Shown here: piece after piece, positions 1 through 8,993 of the stretch
Layout: the number at the start of each line of letters is the position of its first letter
Numbering within the stretch: the stretch's first letter is position 1
Source: Bacteroidia bacterium
GTDB taxonomy: Bacteria; Bacteroidota; Bacteroidia; UKL13-3
Direction of reading: 5' to 3'
Assembly: GCA_022402405.1 (NCBI GenBank)
Contig: JAKRSG010000109.1
Location: 1-23,576 of the forward strand
Length of the DNA stretch: 23,576 bases
Translations under genes and position numbers: made by a program
Notes under the pieces: model-generated
Seen by the model: the letters and a program-made list of their open reading frames with translations, nothing else
The model's database searches: none
What the model was told of the DNA's origin: nothing

Positions 1-117
1 CTACAAGGTATAAGTAATGTTAATACTGTTGATGGGGTTACCTATACGGCTAATGCAAACTATAACTCAAGTAATCCATATCCAAGTTTCATAAGTGTAA
101 GAAATTGGGGAACTTAG
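1..117 (+). pseudogene. Upstream fragment of an interrupted T9SS-secreted modular protein
   Basis: This stretch is open in frame 1 from the window edge and ends at TAG 115-117. Its 38 codons read as the middle of the same FN3-like module that resumes immediately downstream: a VDGVTY segment, then asparagine/serine-rich residues, then NWGT before the stop. In the intact modules of this gene and the next, the equivalent stretch leads straight into a V-V-Y-N-G motif, which is what follows here at residues 5-9 of the downstream ORF. I therefore read 1-2976 as one gene carrying a nonsense codon or a base-call error, not two genes. The start lies outside the window. Confidence 0.7.
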
Positions 118-2976
118 TTGAGTACTAGGGTTGTTTATAATGGCCAAGGTGATAGCACCATTGTATCGGGATTAAACAGCAATACAACCTATAATTTTAT
201 TTTGGTTGAATATAATACCTTAGGAAATGGCTCAGAAAACTACCAACAAAATGCTTGGGCAACAACATTCTTTACTACTGCTCCTTTAGTTTCATCACCT
301 ACCATGCCTGCATCTAATGTGAGAGCATTTGCAAGCACTCATAATCAAATTAGATTATCTTGGAATAATGGTAATGGAACTCAAAGAATAGTAGTGGCAA
401 AAAAGGGTGCTCCAGTAAACTTTATTCCCTCTGTAAATGTAAATTATTCGCCTAACTCAAACTTTGGTGTTGGCACAAATTATAATGGTGGAAATTTTGT
501 GGTATATAACGGAACTGCCAATTCAACACTTATAAACAATTTAGAGTCTTACACAGATTATCACTTTAGTGTATTTGAATATAATTCTGCTTATAACTAT
601 TACACGTATGTAAACGAAACGCGTTATTTACCTATTGGAGCTACCACAACTGGTACAACCAAGCCTGCTAATTGGCCAAGAGTTGCTGGTGGTAGCGGTA
701 CAGACGCTGCGGGTGGAGTTGCCACTGATGGTAATGGAAACGTATTTACTGCTGGTGCCGTAAAAGGTACAGATAGAACATATTTCGGAATAACTCCTAT
801 AAGCGGTAATAGCACTCAGGCGTTCTTAAGCAAACACACAAGCACTGGAGTATTACAGTGGGTAAATACCATCTCTGGAACAGGAGAAAATGCTGCCTCT
901 ACTGTTACTATTGACAATAGTGGAAATGCCTTTATCGTGGGTTCATTTAGAAATACTGCTTCCTTCTCTAATACTTTAGTTACAAGTAATGGTTCAGACG
1001 ATGCTTATCTTGCTAAATACAACAATAATGGAACCTTGCAATGGGTTAGAACCATGGGTGGTACTGGTCAGGATGTAGCTTTCTGGGCTAAAACAGATGG
1101 AAACGGAGATGTTATTGTAACTGGATATTTCCATGGAACTCCAAGCTTCTCTAACAGCACACAAACTTTGGTTTCATCTGGTAATTCCGACATTTGGATT
1201 GCCAAATACAATGGCAGTACAGGTAATCTAATATGGGCTGTAGGTGCTGGTGGCAATAGTTACGACTATGGTCATTCGGTTACTATTGGTCAGAATAATA
1301 GCGTAATTGTTGCAGGTGAATTTAAAACCACTGCTAGCTTTGGATCTACTCAGTTGGTAAACAATACTAGCGAATCTAGAGGGTTTATTGCAAAATTAAA
1401 CAATGCAGGTGCTTGGCAATGGGTTGTTGGATTAGGAAACAAATCAAAAGCCTTAGGTGTAACTGCTGATCCAAATGATAATTACTACGTAGTAGGTGGT
1501 TTTACAGATTCTGCATACTTTAACGGAGTGCCATTTAAATCAAATGGATTATATGATGCATTTATTTCGAGAGTAAACAGTAATGGAAATATTCAATGGA
1601 CCAACCAAATTGGAGGTACTTCAGAAGATGGAGCCTCGGGTGTAAGTATCGATAATAATGGAATTATTCACATGGTTGGTACTTTTGCAGATACCTGTAG
1701 ATTTAACTCATCAACAACTCTAAGTTCGGCTGGTGGACACGATATATTTACAGCTGCATTTACTAACAATGGCCTATTAACTCAAGCACGCAAATTTGGT
1801 GGACCATTAGAAGATAAAGCTAGGGCTATCCATGCCGTTAGCAGTAGTAATGTGTATTTATGTGGCTACTTTACGGGTGCTGCTGATTTTGGTGGTTTTG
1901 TGATGAATGCTACTCCAAGTGCATCATCCGTGGTGCAAGAATGGGATTTATTTGTACATAACATTGGTTCAACCTATACCCCACCTGCTTCAAGTAATGA
2001 TTTAATCGCTTGGTTTAGGTTCAATAATACCTTAAACGATTTTAGTGGGAACAACTTCCATGGAAATTCTCCTGTGAGTCCGGTTTACACCAACGATAGA
2101 AATAATTCATCAAATGGAGCATTAACTTTTAATGGAGTTACAAATAGAGTTAACTTTAGTGTTACCAAACCAGAATATGACAATATAAGTGAATTTACTT
2201 ATACTGGATGGGTAAAACTAAATTCAATTAACTCTTCAGGATACACTTACATATTACATAGTAAAATTACTACAGGTAGTGAGAACTCTTATTTATACAT
2301 TTATGCTATCAGTGGGGGTACCATCTGCTTTATAATGTATGATGCTGGCATGAATCTTTGTGGCTATTATTTCACTAATCCTGGCGCTTTACCATTAAAT
2401 ACATGGACGCATTTAGGTTTAACGTTTAAGGCTGGAAATGAAACCAAACTATTCATAAATGGGCAATCAAATACACCTTTATATACAATTGCTCAAAATT
2501 ATCTTGCAAGTTTTACTAATAGAGCTATAACCATAGGTGCTTTTAGAAATTGTGAAGCTTGTACCTTCAGCTATTTAGACAATTTCAACGGTTCAATGGA
2601 TGATGTTCGTTTATACAAACGTGCGTTAACTCAAGCTGAAATAAACGACATTAGAAACGCCAGCTCTGCTAATTCAGCTCCTCCAATGGAGACAAAAACT
2701 CGCAATTTGGGTAGTGATGAACCAAGCGTTTTATATCCTAATCCAAACTCTGGAAGCTTTAAGTTAGATTTTAACTACTCAGAAGAAAAATCTCTTTCAT
2801 TTAGAATTTTAGACCTATCAGGTAAACTTGTTTTAGAAGAAAATTCGAAAACTTATTCGTCTGGATTTAATAGCAAAGCATTTGAATTATCTCAATACAA
2901 TAAGGGTTATTATATTCTTCAAGTGTTAGAAAATAATAAGGTTCTTGAGAATCATAAACTTCTTATTCACGAATAA
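118..2976 (+). CDS. T9SS-secreted modular protein (FN3-like, SBBP propeller, LamG-like, Por tail), N-terminus lost
   Basis: This is the C-terminal part of a large secreted or surface protein. The listed start is only a TTG directly after the in-frame TAG; there is no signal peptide, so it is unlikely to be a true start. Seen in order: the end of one FN3-like module (about 1-55); a complete FN3-like module (about 63-175) with GNG, VVYNG and FEYN motifs; a propeller of SBBP-type repeats (about 186-615) recurring as GG.G.D..., D.NGN and GxF; a LamG/concanavalin-like domain (about 627-850) starting LIAWFRF; and a Por secretion tail (about 868-952) with YPNPNSGSF. The tail is the known T9SS type A sorting signal, which implies export across the outer membrane and cleavage or anchoring. 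The ligand is unknown; the LamG-like and FN3 parts suggest adhesion or glycan binding. A strong hairpin terminator follows directly. Confidence 0.8.
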   Translation: MSTRVVYNGQGDSTIVSGLNSNTTYNFILVEYNTLGNGSENYQQNAWATTFFTTAPLVSSPTMPASNVRAFASTHNQIRLSWNNGNGTQRIVVAKKGAPVNFIPSVNVNYSPNSNFGVGTNYNGGNFVVYNGTANSTLINNLESYTDYHFSVFEYNSAYNYYTYVNETRYLPIGATTTGTTKPANWPRVAGGSGTDAAGGVATDGNGNVFTAGAVKGTDRTYFGITPISGNSTQAFLSKHTSTGVLQWVNTISGTGENAASTVTIDNSGNAFIVGSFRNTASFSNTLVTSNGSDDAYLAKYNNNGTLQWVRTMGGTGQDVAFWAKTDGNGDVIVTGYFHGTPSFSNSTQTLVSSGNSDIWIAKYNGSTGNLIWAVGAGGNSYDYGHSVTIGQNNSVIVAGEFKTTASFGSTQLVNNTSESRGFIAKLNNAGAWQWVVGLGNKSKALGVTADPNDNYYVVGGFTDSAYFNGVPFKSNGLYDAFISRVNSNGNIQWTNQIGGTSEDGASGVSIDNNGIIHMVGTFADTCRFNSSTTLSSAGGHDIFTAAFTNNGLLTQARKFGGPLEDKARAIHAVSSSNVYLCGYFTGAADFGGFVMNATPSASSVVQEWDLFVHNIGSTYTPPASSNDLIAWFRFNNTLNDFSGNNFHGNSPVSPVYTNDRNNSSNGALTFNGVTNRVNFSVTKPEYDNISEFTYTGWVKLNSINSSGYTYILHSKITTGSENSYLYIYAISGGTICFIMYDAGMNLCGYYFTNPGALPLNTWTHLGLTFKAGNETKLFINGQSNTPLYTIAQNYLASFTNRAITIGAFRNCEACTFSYLDNFNGSMDDVRLYKRALTQAEINDIRNASSANSAPPMETKTRNLGSDEPSVLYPNPNSGSFKLDFNYSEEKSLSFRILDLSGKLVLEENSKTYSSGFNSKAFELSQYNKGYYILQVLENNKVLENHKLLIHE

Positions 2977-2981
2977 TTTTT

Positions 2982-3013
2982 AATAGGGAAGTGAAGTTCT
3001 TCACTTCCCTATT
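2982..3013 (+). terminator. Hairpin terminator after the first T9SS gene
   Basis: AATAGGGAAGTGAAG (2982-2996) pairs perfectly with CTTCACTTCCCTATT (2999-3013), a 15-bp inverted repeat whose realistic loop is 4-6 nt. It starts 5 bases after the stop codon. The following run is pyrimidine-rich (CTTCTTGTATTTCTTT) and not a clean T-tract, so termination efficiency is uncertain. It separates the first T9SS gene from the operon beginning at 3046. Confidence 0.75.
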
Positions 3014-3045
3014 CTTCTTGTATTTCTTTAATTTTACAAACAATT

Positions 3046-6000
3046 ATGAAAAAAAATATACTTCTAATTTCGTGTCTTTATTTATATAGTTTGCTTGGTT
3101 CAGCCCAATCTATATTAAATCAATTTTGTGAAACTGATGGTGTGGTATATAGCACACTTAAGATGAACAACAAAGTCTACATTGGAGGAAACTTCTCATA
3201 CGTAGGCAAAACTACTGGTTCTTTAGGAGCCTATAATACCAGTGATTTAAGTGCTGTTAACCTTCCTTTTTCTATTGGAGGAACCGTGAATAGCATAGTA
3301 AGAGATGCCGCTGGAAAAATTTTTATTGGTGGAAATTTTACTCATAATGGAACCCAAAAAAATCTATTAATTCTAAATCCAGATTACTCTATCGCAAGTA
3401 GTCCGAACATTACCGTTAACGGCACTGTAAATAACCTTAAAATTAGTGGTGACTTTTTAGTAATTAGCGGCTCATTTAGCTCAGTTAATGGTCAGACCAG
3501 AACTGGTATGGCTGCCTATAATTTAAACACAAATCAATTAACATCATTCGCTCCAAATCCTGATGGTCCGGTTAACGACTTTGAAGTTTCTGGAAACAAT
3601 GTATGGATTGGAGGATCATTTGGATTTATAGCAGGAGGCGTTAGAAACGGTTTGGCTTTGGTAGGATTAAACAACACTTTGCAATCCTTTAACATGCCTG
3701 TAAATGGAGTAGTAAACGCCCTTGAAGTGAAAGATTCGTTGGTATTTATTGCAGGAGAATTTGACTCCTTAGGAGGTGTTTATAGAAGTAATATTGCCTC
3801 CATAAATACCAATACAAACAGCTTACGTTCTTGGGAAATTACCACAGATGGAAAAGTAAATGCATTAGCCATCATAGGAACAGAGCTATACTTAGGCGGA
3901 GCTTTTTATACATTAAATACAAGTACATTCAGAATTGGCTATGCCTCTGCAAATATTTTTACTGGAGCAATATCTTCTATGGAGGTAGCTTTTGATGCCG
4001 CTATAGAGAAACTCGAAGTTCAAAATGGATTAATGCATGTATACGGACCGTTTTCAAACGTAGGAAATACAAGCAAAAAATATTTCGCTATTTTAAACTC
4101 AAATGGCAGTTATGTTGCAAGCCCAATTTTTAACAATAAAGTAAACACCAGCATCGCTATCAACAATAGTATTATGGTAGCAGGTACATTCTCTAGTTTT
4201 GGCGGTTTGAACCAATCTAATATGGCTGCTTTAGATGCTAGCACTGGAGACTTGTTAAATTGGCCAATTCAAGTTGATGGCACTGTTAAAAAGATTATAC
4301 AATCAGGAAATCAAATTTTAATTGGCGGAGAATTTCTAAATATCAATACAGTTGGAAGAACAGGTATTGCCTTGATAGATACATTGGATGGCTCACCCAC
4401 ATCTTGGGATCCAAGATGTAATGGGTCTATTAATGTAATGGAACTTTTAGGTAGCACCTTAATTTTAGGTGGAAGCTTCACAGAAATTGGCGATAGCTTA
4501 AGAAATAACTTAGCAAGCCTAGACCTTAATTCAACTTTAGTTAGTAGTTGGAATCCAAATGTGAATGGTGTAGTAAATGAAATTACAGCCATGGGTCAAT
4601 ATTTATTCGTAGGTGGAGATTTTACCCAGGTTGGTTCAAACAACAGAAAGTTTATTGCGTCTTTTAATCTTGCCAATAACTCTCTTAGAAATTGGAATAT
4701 TAATTTAGACTCAAGCGTAACTAGTATTAGTGCATTTGGCGACAAGTTAGTAGTAAGTGGATTGTTTAATTTTGTTAACTCTAATCCGCAAAATAAAGTA
4801 CTTATTACCGATACCATTAATGGTACCCTCCAATCTTGGAATCCACAATTTATTGGAGAAGTTAATAGTACACACACAGAAAATAATTTAATTTTCTTAG
4901 GAGGTAGTTTACAAACTCAAAACAACAACGGATTAGTAGTTTACAATGGAAGTACAGGATTAGAAATTGAGTTTCCAATTAAAGTTGAAGAAGGAACTAT
5001 TCAATCGATGGTTAAATTCGAAGATAGAATTGCATTAGGAGGAAACTTTTTATTGGGTAATAATTCGAACAAAAGAAACTTTGGTATATTTACATTTAAC
5101 GTTTCAACGCCCAGCATACAAACCCAATCTGTTAACATTAGCAATATAAATGCTGTTTCTGCAAGAATTAATATTAGTAAAGGAAATGGAGACAAACGTG
5201 TAGTGTTGGTAAAACAAGGTAGTGCAGTTGATACCATTCCTATAAACGGATCGGCTTATAACAGCAATTCTAATTTTGGTGATGGAGATAATATAAATGG
5301 AAACATTTATGTATATGGTGGTTCTGATACAAGCTTTGTGTTAAATAACCTCAGTTTTTCTACTAATTACCATGTGGCCGTTTTCGAATACAATGGTTTC
5401 GCTAGCAATACAAATTACAATACAAGCAATCCTGCACGTACAAACTTTACCACGAGTGTGGCATTTTTACCACCTACCAATAGTGCCTCTAACATTACCT
5501 TTGCAGATACCAGAGTTTCCCAAACAACTATTAAATGGACAAAAGGTAATGGTGAAAAACGCTTGGTATTAATTAGAGAAGGCTCAGCAGTAAATCAAGT
5601 GCCAGCGGATAGCACGCCGTATTTTGATAATAGTGCCTATGGAAGTGGTAGCGAAATAGGAACAGGAAATTATGTGTTATATAATGGCACAGGTGATTCT
5701 GTAATTGCTACTAATTTAAAATCGGGCACCACCTACCATATAGCTATTTTCGAATACAATGGAATAGACCAATTAGCCAGAATTAAAACCAGTAACCCAG
5801 CCCTTGGAAATGTAAGCACCTTGGCAAAAGCCCCAGTTCCAGCTGTGCCTACATTAGGTTTAACCATCACAAACGTTTCATCAGATGAGATTTCATTAAG
5901 TTGGACAAATGGTTTAGGCTCGAACCGAATAGTAATTGCAAGCGAAAACCAAGCAGTAAGCACCTTACCTACAGATGGAGAAATCTATTTTAGTGATAAT

Positions 6001-6840
6001 TTCTTTAACGGAAATTCATCTTATATTTCTGAGAACGAAAGGGTAGTATATGTTGGTTCAGGCAATAGCGTAACAGTAAAAGGTTTGAACCAATTAACTA
6101 AATATTATTTTGCAGTTTTCGAATACAATGGAGCTCAGTACACATCAAGTTATTTGAAAACGAATTTCCCAACTGCTGATACCACAACTAGAACCTCGGT
6201 AAATGCACCAGTATTCCCTTCAAAAGACATTCAATTTATTGATAAAGGACAAGATTATTTACAATTAAGTTGGACAAAAGGTAGCGGAGAAAAACGTTTG
6301 GTAGTAGTTAAAAACAAACTAAGTGCCGGTAAATTCCCTGAACAAGGTAAGCTATATATGGCCAATACCGTTTTTGGATTAGGAGATTCATTAGCAGATG
6401 GCTCTTTTGTAGTTTCTAATGGAGATGATACAACTGTTATTGTTACAGGCTTAGACGCTAATACTAACTACTACTTTGCTATTTATGAATACAATGAGAG
6501 TGCCTTTGGTGGAGTTTATTTAACAGATAGCTTTGCAGTAGCAAGTTCTAGAACGGCGGTAGGCCTAAAAAAGTTAAAAGGCCAAACAGTAAAGATTTAC
6601 CCAAATCCATCAAATGAGGGTTTGGTATATATTGATTTGGCCCAATCGGTTCAAACCACAGATAAGATAGAACTTTTTGATATTCAAGGTAAAGTGGTAA
6701 AAACTTTTAACATTGAAAATTGGGTTCAGCTCCAAAGCAACCAATTGCAAATAGACGTAAAAGGGTTAGAAAAAGGAATATATACCTTACGCTATTTAAG
6801 TTCTAAATCAACCACTTCTGTTAAACTCAATTTAAATTAA
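3046..6840 (+). CDS. T9SS-secreted protein with delta-60-like propeller and four FN3-like modules
   Basis: A 1264-aa exported protein. Residues 1-21 form a signal peptide (K-K-N, a hydrophobic core, ending S-A-Q). Residues about 30-680 are a long series of propeller-type repeats in which I/L-GG-x-F and DG/NG-x-V-N recur roughly every 45-50 residues, resembling the delta-60 (DUF5122) family. Four FN3-like modules follow at about 690-800, 811-925, 934-1045 and 1058-1165. Each has a G-x-G-x-x-R-hydrophobic strand, a Y-x-x-x-x-F/Y turn and an F/Y-EYN strand. The Por T9SS tail begins near residue 1182 (IYPNPSN) and ends the protein. It is likely displayed on the surface or secreted. The next gene starts 5 bases after its stop, so it probably leads a three-gene operon. 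The binding partner is not evident. Confidence 0.88.
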   Translation: MKKNILLISCLYLYSLLGSAQSILNQFCETDGVVYSTLKMNNKVYIGGNFSYVGKTTGSLGAYNTSDLSAVNLPFSIGGTVNSIVRDAAGKIFIGGNFTHNGTQKNLLILNPDYSIASSPNITVNGTVNNLKISGDFLVISGSFSSVNGQTRTGMAAYNLNTNQLTSFAPNPDGPVNDFEVSGNNVWIGGSFGFIAGGVRNGLALVGLNNTLQSFNMPVNGVVNALEVKDSLVFIAGEFDSLGGVYRSNIASINTNTNSLRSWEITTDGKVNALAIIGTELYLGGAFYTLNTSTFRIGYASANIFTGAISSMEVAFDAAIEKLEVQNGLMHVYGPFSNVGNTSKKYFAILNSNGSYVASPIFNNKVNTSIAINNSIMVAGTFSSFGGLNQSNMAALDASTGDLLNWPIQVDGTVKKIIQSGNQILIGGEFLNINTVGRTGIALIDTLDGSPTSWDPRCNGSINVMELLGSTLILGGSFTEIGDSLRNNLASLDLNSTLVSSWNPNVNGVVNEITAMGQYLFVGGDFTQVGSNNRKFIASFNLANNSLRNWNINLDSSVTSISAFGDKLVVSGLFNFVNSNPQNKVLITDTINGTLQSWNPQFIGEVNSTHTENNLIFLGGSLQTQNNNGLVVYNGSTGLEIEFPIKVEEGTIQSMVKFEDRIALGGNFLLGNNSNKRNFGIFTFNVSTPSIQTQSVNISNINAVSARINISKGNGDKRVVLVKQGSAVDTIPINGSAYNSNSNFGDGDNINGNIYVYGGSDTSFVLNNLSFSTNYHVAVFEYNGFASNTNYNTSNPARTNFTTSVAFLPPTNSASNITFADTRVSQTTIKWTKGNGEKRLVLIREGSAVNQVPADSTPYFDNSAYGSGSEIGTGNYVLYNGTGDSVIATNLKSGTTYHIAIFEYNGIDQLARIKTSNPALGNVSTLAKAPVPAVPTLGLTITNVSSDEISLSWTNGLGSNRIVIASENQAVSTLPTDGEIYFSDNFFNGNSSYISENERVVYVGSGNSVTVKGLNQLTKYYFAVFEYNGAQYTSSYLKTNFPTADTTTRTSVNAPVFPSKDIQFIDKGQDYLQLSWTKGSGEKRLVVVKNKLSAGKFPEQGKLYMANTVFGLGDSLADGSFVVSNGDDTTVIVTGLDANTNYYFAIYEYNESAFGGVYLTDSFAVASSRTAVGLKKLKGQTVKIYPNPSNEGLVYIDLAQSVQTTDKIELFDIQGKVVKTFNIENWVQLQSNQLQIDVKGLEKGIYTLRYLSSKSTTSVKLNLN
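5116..6540 (+). repeat. Four tandem FN3-like modules within the T9SS protein
   Basis: Four tandem protein-level modules of roughly 110-125 residues begin near 5116, 5479, 5848 and 6220. Parts are still close in DNA. The 16-mer TTTTCGAATACAATGG is identical at 5381-5396, 5747-5762 and 6116-6131. The segment 5536-5568 matches 6271-6303 at 28 of 33 positions. One full module of the same type, plus a fragment, lies in the preceding gene. The copies are diverged enough to be an old expansion, not a recent slippage product. Confidence 0.75.
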
Positions 6841-6845
6841 TTCGC

Positions 6846-8969
6846 ATGAATAAGAAACTTTTAATCGTTGCAATTGCACTTATCTCAGGTGTTGTTGCCT
6901 GTAAAAAAGATATAAACTTAGATAAGTTTAACGACTTAACTATTTCGCCTGAATTTGGTATTCCTTTGGCAAATATCAACATGAAGATGAGTGATATTTT
7001 GAAGGATTCTGATGAGTATATTCATTACGATCCAGATGGATTTATAAGATTTATTATTAGAGAAGATTCTATCGCAAGTTTTCCAGTGGATAGCATTGTT
7101 CAAATTCCAGCTGTAGATCCTTTGAATGTAGATAACAAACTTGGTGTTCTTGAAATTCAGGATTTAACGATGAACCAGTCGAGAACCTTGGGTCAAATGA
7201 CCGAAAATTTTGGGGCATCAACCAAAGCAGCCATCGATGCTGTAACAGGTCAGGTAGCCATATTCCCAGCAATCTCTGATGCCAACGCAAACGTAACAGC
7301 TATTCCACTTTCATCAAATGAATTTGAATATGTTAGTTTATCAAGAGGCACATTAGTTATGACATTTACCAATGAGATGCCTATAACAGTTGATGAGATT
7401 AGAATAAACATTTATAATACTACTCCATTCCAATTTTTATTAGGTCAGTTAACCTTTAGAAACATTGCTCCAAATAGTTCTAAAGTAGATTCTATTAACT
7501 TAACTGGAGCTACTCTTTCGAGTGGATTAGGATACTCACTGCCAGTTTTCAAAACATTTACTAGTTCAAGCCCGGTTCTTATTGATCCAACAGATGAAAT
7601 TAAATTTAAGATTGAAACCAAAGGATTAAAGGCATACGAAGGTGCGGCAAGATTTCCGTCTCAAACTATAAATCCACAAGAATTGGTATTAGATTTAAAT
7701 GGAGATGATCCAAGTATTAGACTCAGAAAAATCATCTTTAGCAAAGGAAAAATCAATTATAATTTAAGTTCAAACATTGCAGAAAAGCTTCAAATTAAAA
7801 TAGACATTGCTGGGGCACTTAAAAATGGTTCTCCAATGGCACCAATAGTTATTGAAGTAAACAATAATACTAGAATTGGTAATATCGACCTTTCTAATGT
7901 TGAATTTGATTTAGCGCAAGATCCTTCTCAGCCATACAACAAAATTAAAGTAAACGTTGAGCCAAGCATAGTTTCATCGGGGTTAATCAAAACCTTTGAT
8001 TCATCAAATTTTGTAAAGGCAAGTTTTGGATTTGACGATTTAGGGTTTAAAGAAATAAATGGATTTTTGGGTACAAGAGAAATCAAGATAGACCCATCTG
8101 AAAGCACATTCGACCTATTTGAACAATTTAGCAATGGGTTCCCATTGGATGATCCAAAAATTAAGTTGATAACCTCTAACTCTATTGGGGTGCCTGTATC
8201 GGTAAGTTTAGATGCAGAAGGAATTAATTCTAAAGGAGTAAAACAAAGTTTAAATGCACCAACTTTTGTAATTGGATACCCTACCCTTGCGCAAAAGGGC
8301 CAAGTAATTGATGATGTAAACATACTTGATAAAAACAATTCTGGAATTGCTCAAATGTTAGATATCGGACCAAAAACCATAAGATTTGGAGGAAAAGCAA
8401 CCATTAATGCTGGAGGATTTACAGGTTACAACGACTTTATAGTACAAGGTGCAGGAATAGCAGTAGGTTATGAAGTAGAGGTTCCATTATCATTAAAGAA
8501 TAAATCTTTTGAAATTGAGAACACCTCTCAAAATGCCTTGTTTACAATAGAGAATGGACAAGTGAAAGATTTTGCTTTTCCTGTAGATTCTAATAATATT
8601 GATTATGTGGATTTGGTAATGAGAATAGATAATGGAATTCCATTTGATGCAGAGCTAGATTTATTTTTTGCAGATAAAGATACTATTATCAGAGATACAG
8701 CCACCGCTGGAGTTTTTATGCGATCATCTATTCCAGATGGAAATGGTAGAACGATAAAAAACACTCTAGCCTATTCTACTATCAGACTATCATCTGATAG
8801 ACTAAAAAGTATCAAGAATAAAAATTTAATAAACATGGTGGTTAGATTAAAAATCACACCTTATACAGCTAGCACTGTACCGGTAAAAATTTATTCTGAT
8901 TACTTAGCTAAAATTGGTTTATCTGCTAAGGTAAAACTTAAACTCAAATTGAAAAATGACCCTAAGTAA
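6846..8969 (+). CDS. Large lipoprotein of unknown function between two surface-protein genes
   Basis: A 707-aa protein. The N-terminus is a type II lipoprotein signal peptide (MNKK, hydrophobic core, then V-V-A-C) with Cys19 as the lipidation site, followed by K-K-D. The mature part starts with a segment resembling other Bacteroidota lipoproteins (SPEFGIPLAN, then a DGFIRF strand). It is otherwise rich in beta-strand-like alternation, with no catalytic motif I recognise and no further membrane segment. The lack of an Asp/Glu-rich stretch directly after Cys gives no support for surface export, so periplasmic-face anchoring is as likely. It sits 5 bases after the T9SS protein gene and 24 bases before the DUF5723/OmpA gene, suggesting co-expression and possibly an outer-membrane assembly. 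The function cannot be named from sequence. Confidence 0.85.
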   Translation: MNKKLLIVAIALISGVVACKKDINLDKFNDLTISPEFGIPLANINMKMSDILKDSDEYIHYDPDGFIRFIIREDSIASFPVDSIVQIPAVDPLNVDNKLGVLEIQDLTMNQSRTLGQMTENFGASTKAAIDAVTGQVAIFPAISDANANVTAIPLSSNEFEYVSLSRGTLVMTFTNEMPITVDEIRINIYNTTPFQFLLGQLTFRNIAPNSSKVDSINLTGATLSSGLGYSLPVFKTFTSSSPVLIDPTDEIKFKIETKGLKAYEGAARFPSQTINPQELVLDLNGDDPSIRLRKIIFSKGKINYNLSSNIAEKLQIKIDIAGALKNGSPMAPIVIEVNNNTRIGNIDLSNVEFDLAQDPSQPYNKIKVNVEPSIVSSGLIKTFDSSNFVKASFGFDDLGFKEINGFLGTREIKIDPSESTFDLFEQFSNGFPLDDPKIKLITSNSIGVPVSVSLDAEGINSKGVKQSLNAPTFVIGYPTLAQKGQVIDDVNILDKNNSGIAQMLDIGPKTIRFGGKATINAGGFTGYNDFIVQGAGIAVGYEVEVPLSLKNKSFEIENTSQNALFTIENGQVKDFAFPVDSNNIDYVDLVMRIDNGIPFDAELDLFFADKDTIIRDTATAGVFMRSSIPDGNGRTIKNTLAYSTIRLSSDRLKSIKNKNLINMVVRLKITPYTASTVPVKIYSDYLAKIGLSAKVKLKLKLKNDPK

Positions 8970-8993
8970 TTCACCTCACTCAAATTATTAACG

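Noticed and set aside
1..2976. Genome-wide reassignment of TAG to a sense codon
   Set aside because: The OmpA-type gene (11403-11405) and the DUF3127 gene (16650-16652) end properly at TAG, so this is most likely a local mutation or error.
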